Assembly (NCBI GenBank): GCA_049975245.1
Contig: JBNGDB010000002.1
Span: 62,001-126,000 of the forward strand
Length of the DNA: 64,000 nt
Reading direction: 5' to 3'
Source of the DNA: UBA117 sp049975245
Lineage (GTDB): Archaea; Methanobacteriota; Methanobacteria; Methanobacteriales; Methanobacteriaceae
In this document: in pieces, positions 61,064 to 64,000 of the stretch
How the letters are laid out: each line of letters opens with the position of its first letter
How positions within the stretch are numbered: position 1 is the first letter of the stretch
Notes under the pieces: model-generated
Seen by the model: the letters and a program-made list of their open reading frames with translations, nothing else
The model's database searches: none
Told to the model about the DNA's origin: nothing
Program-made: the position numbers and the translations under genes

Positions 61064-62085
61064 TACTTTTCTCCTCCTTTTTCTAGGATTATGTCGAAAT
61101 GTCCTGGTTTTTCCATAAGCATACTGGGCTTAACGGAAACTATTGGGAATTTCCAAGTTCCAAGCCTAGCAGCTATGGTGCTGGCAATATTTCTGGAATT
61201 TTTCTTAACAAAAGCATAATCATGATCATTTATTGTTATATTAACATTGTAAGGAGACTCTTCTTCCACTTCATCAGAGTACATAATATTTAATTCAAAA
61301 GTACCAGGTTTAATGTATAAGTCATTACGTACTGCTACTAATGGGGCGTGTTCTAATTTTAACCTATCTCCCACTGTTACTGCAATATTTCCTGCATTTT
61401 TGACTGCATCCTTATAATTTTTAGGATGAACCAGTACGAATATAATAAAGTCACTGGTTTTTTCTGCTTCTTCCACCATATTCATAACTTTATCAAAAAG
61501 AGGTATCTTAAGAAAAACACTTTCCAATTTTGGTTCCAAACCTTCCTCTTTACTTTTAGTAATTCTATCAATAGCTTCCTTTGCTATTGCAATTCCACTA
61601 ATTTTTTTACCTTTTTTTAATTTATAAGAGTCCATATTCTTTTTTTCAAATTCAGAAAGGATTTTATTACAGATCTTTTGTAAAATATTTTTTACTTTTT
61701 TAGGCTCTGAAGACTTTCCAATTACAATTTCACCATTTTTAAAGTCATATGGAATTCTTCGGCTGTTAATATCATGGAATTCGTCAAAAAATTCCCGGAA
61801 TACATCGTTAGATAATATTTTAGCATTTTCATCTTCCGCATATTTCAATATAAAATGGTCGGCAGTTGTACCAGATGGAACTTGATGTATTTTCCCTTCA
61901 GCAATGAGTTGATTAAATTTCTCTTTTTCATCTATTTCATGCCTTAAAGATGCATCGGCAACTATGACTGGTTCATATCCTAATTCTTTAAGAGATTCTA
62001 CACTATTTATTATATTACCTAAAAGAGGACTTCCATCCTTTTTACCGAAATGGGCCACATTTGATGCATCAACTATAACTTTCAA
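61063..62085 (-). CDS. NYN/Zc3h12a-type ribonuclease-like protein
   Basis: The first 130 residues form an NYN (PIN-like) nuclease domain of the Zc3h12a kind: KVIVDASNVAHFG with D6 and N9, then GYEPVIVADASLRHEI, VPSGTTADHFILKYAED (D76) and the AKILSNDVFREF (D94) signature. These acidic residues form the metal site. The remaining 200 residues, with a coiled Lys/Glu-rich section and two alpha/beta segments (FIIFVLVHPKNYKDAVKNAG; IASTIAARLGTWKFPIVSV), match nothing I recognise and could be a regulatory domain. TTG 62085 is the start, with AGGTGG upstream. It overlaps the GGDD gene by one base. Confidence 0.75.
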   Translation of the reverse strand: MKVIVDASNVAHFGKKDGSPLLGNIINSVESLKELGYEPVIVADASLRHEIDEKEKFNQLIAEGKIHQVPSGTTADHFILKYAEDENAKILSNDVFREFFDEFHDINSRRIPYDFKNGEIVIGKSSEPKKVKNILQKICNKILSEFEKKNMDSYKLKKGKKISGIAIAKEAIDRITKSKEEGLEPKLESVFLKIPLFDKVMNMVEEAEKTSDFIIFVLVHPKNYKDAVKNAGNIAVTVGDRLKLEHAPLVAVRNDLYIKPGTFELNIMYSDEVEEESPYNVNITINDHDYAFVKKNSRNIASTIAARLGTWKFPIVSVKPSMLMEKPGHFDIILEKGGEK

Positions 62086-62250
62086 ATAACCACCTATAAT
62101 GGTTTAAATTATTATCTGTAATGATCATGAAATCTTTAATTTATTTTTAAAAATTTTCTAATAGATTCTTTTTTAGACTAATTAATGTTTTTGTTAAAGG
62201 ACTAGAATAATTTATTTTAAACTTATTTCTATTTATTGCTTAGTATATTA

Positions 62251-63003
62251 TTAATTTATTTTACATGAATTTTTATATTTTGCTAGAAGTTTAGACTTTC
62301 CTCCAAGTTCATTCAAAACAATTTTTATAGTGTCCTTTTTAATGCTGATTGTATTGAATGAAGGAAGATCTTTACCACGAAGTTTAAGAGAGGAAACAGT
62401 ACCTGCTGTTACAAATGCAGTGTTTTCCACTAACCATACATGGGGAACGTGTTTATGTCCTGAAAGGACAAGATCAGCTTTTCCCCCTATAACTGATTGC
62501 AATATATCTCCAGCATCAGTTAAAACATTCCTTTCTCTTCCAGTTTTAGGCACGGGAATAATGTGATGATGAAGAGCAATTACTTTATATAAGTTTTTTT
62601 TAACAGCCTTTTTCAACTCATTTTCCATTCGATGTTGTTGGGATCGACCAATTTTACCATAATTTAAATCAGGTTCACTACTATCCAATCCAATTACTTT
62701 CATATCGCTATTTTTAAGGTTTAAGGTCCCGTACTGTTCCTGGATAATTTCTTTAAAGGATTCATTACCCACATGCCGGGCGTCATGATTTCCAGGCACA
62801 ACCAGCAGGGGACTTTCTATCATTTTTAGAAATTCTTCAGCCCGTTGAAACTCCATATGATATCCATTTTCTGTGACATCCCCGGTAAGTATTACCACAT
62901 CCGGATTTATTTCATTTATAGAATGAATAGCATCAAATAATAGGCTTTCTCTAAAATTATAGGCCCCCACATGGAGATCTGATATATGGGCAATTAGAAC
63001 CAT
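62251..63003 (-). CDS. calcineurin-like phosphoesterase
   Basis: Binuclear metallophosphoesterase of 250 residues. The metal ligands are complete: HISDLHVGAY (D9, H11), ILTGDVTENG (D42), VPGNHDARH (N72, H73), IALHHHIIPVP and SGHKHVPHVW. The closest general group is the class III 3',5'-cyclic nucleotide phosphodiesterase (CpdA/Icc-like) branch, though many such proteins have other substrates. It begins right after the stop of the NAC gene and lies 165 bases upstream of the NYN RNase gene. Confidence 0.88.
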   Translation of the reverse strand: MVLIAHISDLHVGAYNFRESLLFDAIHSINEINPDVVILTGDVTENGYHMEFQRAEEFLKMIESPLLVVPGNHDARHVGNESFKEIIQEQYGTLNLKNSDMKVIGLDSSEPDLNYGKIGRSQQHRMENELKKAVKKNLYKVIALHHHIIPVPKTGRERNVLTDAGDILQSVIGGKADLVLSGHKHVPHVWLVENTAFVTAGTVSSLKLRGKDLPSFNTISIKKDTIKIVLNELGGKSKLLAKYKNSCKIN

Positions 63004-63369
63004 TTACTCTATACTCTCCCTGATCTTCATAATGGCTGCTGCTAGATCACCATCCGATTCCCTAAGAGCTTTTTCAGCTTCTTCTAAACTAGCTCCTGAT
63101 GAGTTTGCTACCATTTCTATATCATCTTGAGGTATTTCTAATTCTACTTCAAGTTTTCTCTCTTGAGGTTTACCAGTTACTTGGTAAGTAATTTGTCCCA
63201 TAAAATCCATTATATTGATTTTCGGATTATTAATCACAATTTCTTTATCTTTAAATTTGATTATAGCTTCTTTGGCGCCTTTAACCTCCTTCATATCCAT
63301 GCCCATTTGTTTCATAGCACGTTGCATTTGTTTCAATTGTTTCGGATTCATACCAGCAGTAGGTAACAT
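63004..63369 (-). CDS. nac: nascent polypeptide-associated complex protein (alpha-NAC)
   Basis: Homodimeric archaeal NAC, which binds nascent chains at the ribosome. The N-terminal MNPKQLKQMQRAMKQMGMDM, a NAC beta-barrel (AIIKFKDKEIVINNPKINIM, ITYQVTGKPQ) and a C-terminal UBA domain (IEMVANSSGASLEEAEKALRESDGDLAAAI) are all present in 121 residues. The ATG has GGAGGAA upstream and overlaps the stop of the PUA gene. Confidence 0.95.
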   Translation of the reverse strand: MLPTAGMNPKQLKQMQRAMKQMGMDMKEVKGAKEAIIKFKDKEIVINNPKINIMDFMGQITYQVTGKPQERKLEVELEIPQDDIEMVANSSGASLEEAEKALRESDGDLAAAIMKIRESIE

Positions 63370-64000
63370 TATATTCCTCCTTTTCTTGTTTTCACTGCTT
63401 GGCCTACATTAAAGTCCATTATTTCTTTACCATTCAAGATGGACTTACCATAGGCCAACAATTTATCATCACTATTTACAATTAGTACTTCATCATTAGC
63501 TCTTATATTCTTATCACAATCTATAACGAATTTAGCAAATATACTTTTTCCTTCCACTGCAAATGGTTCTGCATCTTCATTTATAACAACTCTATTATTA
63601 GGATATTCAAGACATTCATGGAGTCTTCGAGCACCTCTACTACTTAGTACAAAAACCCCATCACTGGCACGCAGTGTAGCTATAAGATCATCACCATCAT
63701 ACACGTGTCGAATTTTACCTGTTTTTCGACTTTTTTCAATTCTAATATTCCCAGAAAAAAGAGATTCACCACAACCAGAACCAAATTGATAATCTGCAAT
63801 CATTTTTATTTTCTTTTGATCATCAATTTCCATATTAAATTTTTCCTTACCAGAATATTCCTGTATAAAATCTAAATCAAAGGTATCAACTACCTCTTTT
63901 GAGGCAATTATTTCGTTATAATGGCCTAAATATTCCTCAACATTTTCACCAACTATGTTCTTAGCATCCTCATCAATAATATAAGGTGTTTCATTTTGTG
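63369..64000 (-). CDS. archaeosine tRNA-ribosyltransferase/synthase-like protein, C-terminal part (truncated by window edge)
   Basis: The frame that contains a PUA domain stays open from the ATG-like position 63833 to the window end, so this is the 3' part (about 209 codons) of a longer gene. Residues preceding the ATG (for example TPYIIDEDAKNIVGENVEEY) confirm a continuing protein. The visible part has MIADYQFGSGCGESLFSGN followed by KTGKIRHVYDGDDLIATLRASDG and a C-terminal PUA domain (GKSIFAKFVIDCDKNIRANDEVLIVN). The YQFG and PUA arrangement is that of archaeal TgtA or ArcS, enzymes of archaeosine formation at tRNA position 15. Which of the two cannot be decided from this part. Confidence 0.8.
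   Translation of the reverse strand, partial: QNETPYIIDEDAKNIVGENVEEYLGHYNEIIASKEVVDTFDLDFIQEYSGKEKFNMEIDDQKKIKMIADYQFGSGCGESLFSGNIRIEKSRKTGKIRHVYDGDDLIATLRASDGVFVLSSRGARRLHECLEYPNNRVVINEDAEPFAVEGKSIFAKFVIDCDKNIRANDEVLIVNSDDKLLAYGKSILNGKEIMDFNVGQAVKTRKGGI

Overview
The window is a low-GC archaeal chromosome segment, almost certainly from a hydrogenotrophic methanogen of the order Methanobacteriales (Methanobacterium or Methanobrevibacter-like). The pointers are a methanogenesis marker protein (MtxX/Mmp4), cyclic 2,3-diphosphoglycerate synthetase, the small subunit of a split family-B DNA polymerase (PolB2) overlapping ribosomal protein S8e, F420H2 oxidase FprA, HypE, the archaeal shikimate and riboflavin enzymes, a thermosome, and GGAIYN-repeat adhesin-like surface proteins. 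It is a draft assembly: 100 N at 38984-39083 mark a scaffold gap inside a tandem repeat. Most genes have Shine-Dalgarno sequences of the GGTGAT/GGAGGT type, often followed by ATG and quite often by TTG, so several starts below are chosen by the SD.

Layout. 1-3475: the last codons of one adhesin-like gene and a second one that is complete in content but broken by two frameshifts, each followed by the same kind of hairpin terminator. 3498-9495: zinc-ribbon and DUF4012 membrane proteins, mtxX-uppS (overlapping), tatD, a carboxymuconolactone-decarboxylase-like protein, a small secreted protein, arfC (riboflavin). 9496-16972: Kef-type antiporter, PHP phosphoesterase, pantoate kinase (CoA), methyltransferase, DUF169 protein and the aroA'-aroB' pair that replaces the early shikimate steps. 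16973-17706 is a gene-free convergent region holding an unusual G-rich nested inverted repeat. 17707-22836 (minus strand): hisD, aspS, cbiC-hemL (tetrapyrrole/cobamide). 23123-31887 (plus strand): UPF0058, cpgS, fprA, a hypothetical, thermosome, then acs-satP for acetate uptake and activation.

32007-38860: GNAT acetyltransferase, a surface protein, a ferrous-iron operon feoA-feoB-Cys-rich microprotein-DtxR regulator with a perfect palindromic operator at its promoter, exonuclease III, and an AAA+ ATPase with a winged-helix N-terminus. 38861-40054 holds two different tandem repeats. 40055-45659: polB2-rps8e, hypE, RDD and M28-like membrane proteins, a stand-alone Cas4-like nuclease. 45772-52155 (minus): MFS exporter and the operon pdxT-glutaminase-GXGXG-FrhB-like-FMN domain, a split archaeal glutamate synthase whose FrhB-like subunit is circularly permuted and suggests F420H2 as electron donor. 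52515-59369: malate dehydrogenase, HEAT and TPR proteins, an AksF/LeuB-type dehydrogenase, argB and argJ.

59454-64000 (minus): a run of NAC, calcineurin-like phosphoesterase, NYN/Zc3h12a-type RNase and a membrane protein with a GGDD palm-like domain, next to the 3' part of an archaeosine-enzyme-like PUA protein. The RNase, the GGDD protein and the phosphoesterase together are the best candidate for an undescribed system: a possible nucleotide-signalling module outside CRISPR. This is inference from motifs and adjacency only. No tRNA, rRNA, CRISPR array or insertion sequence was seen.
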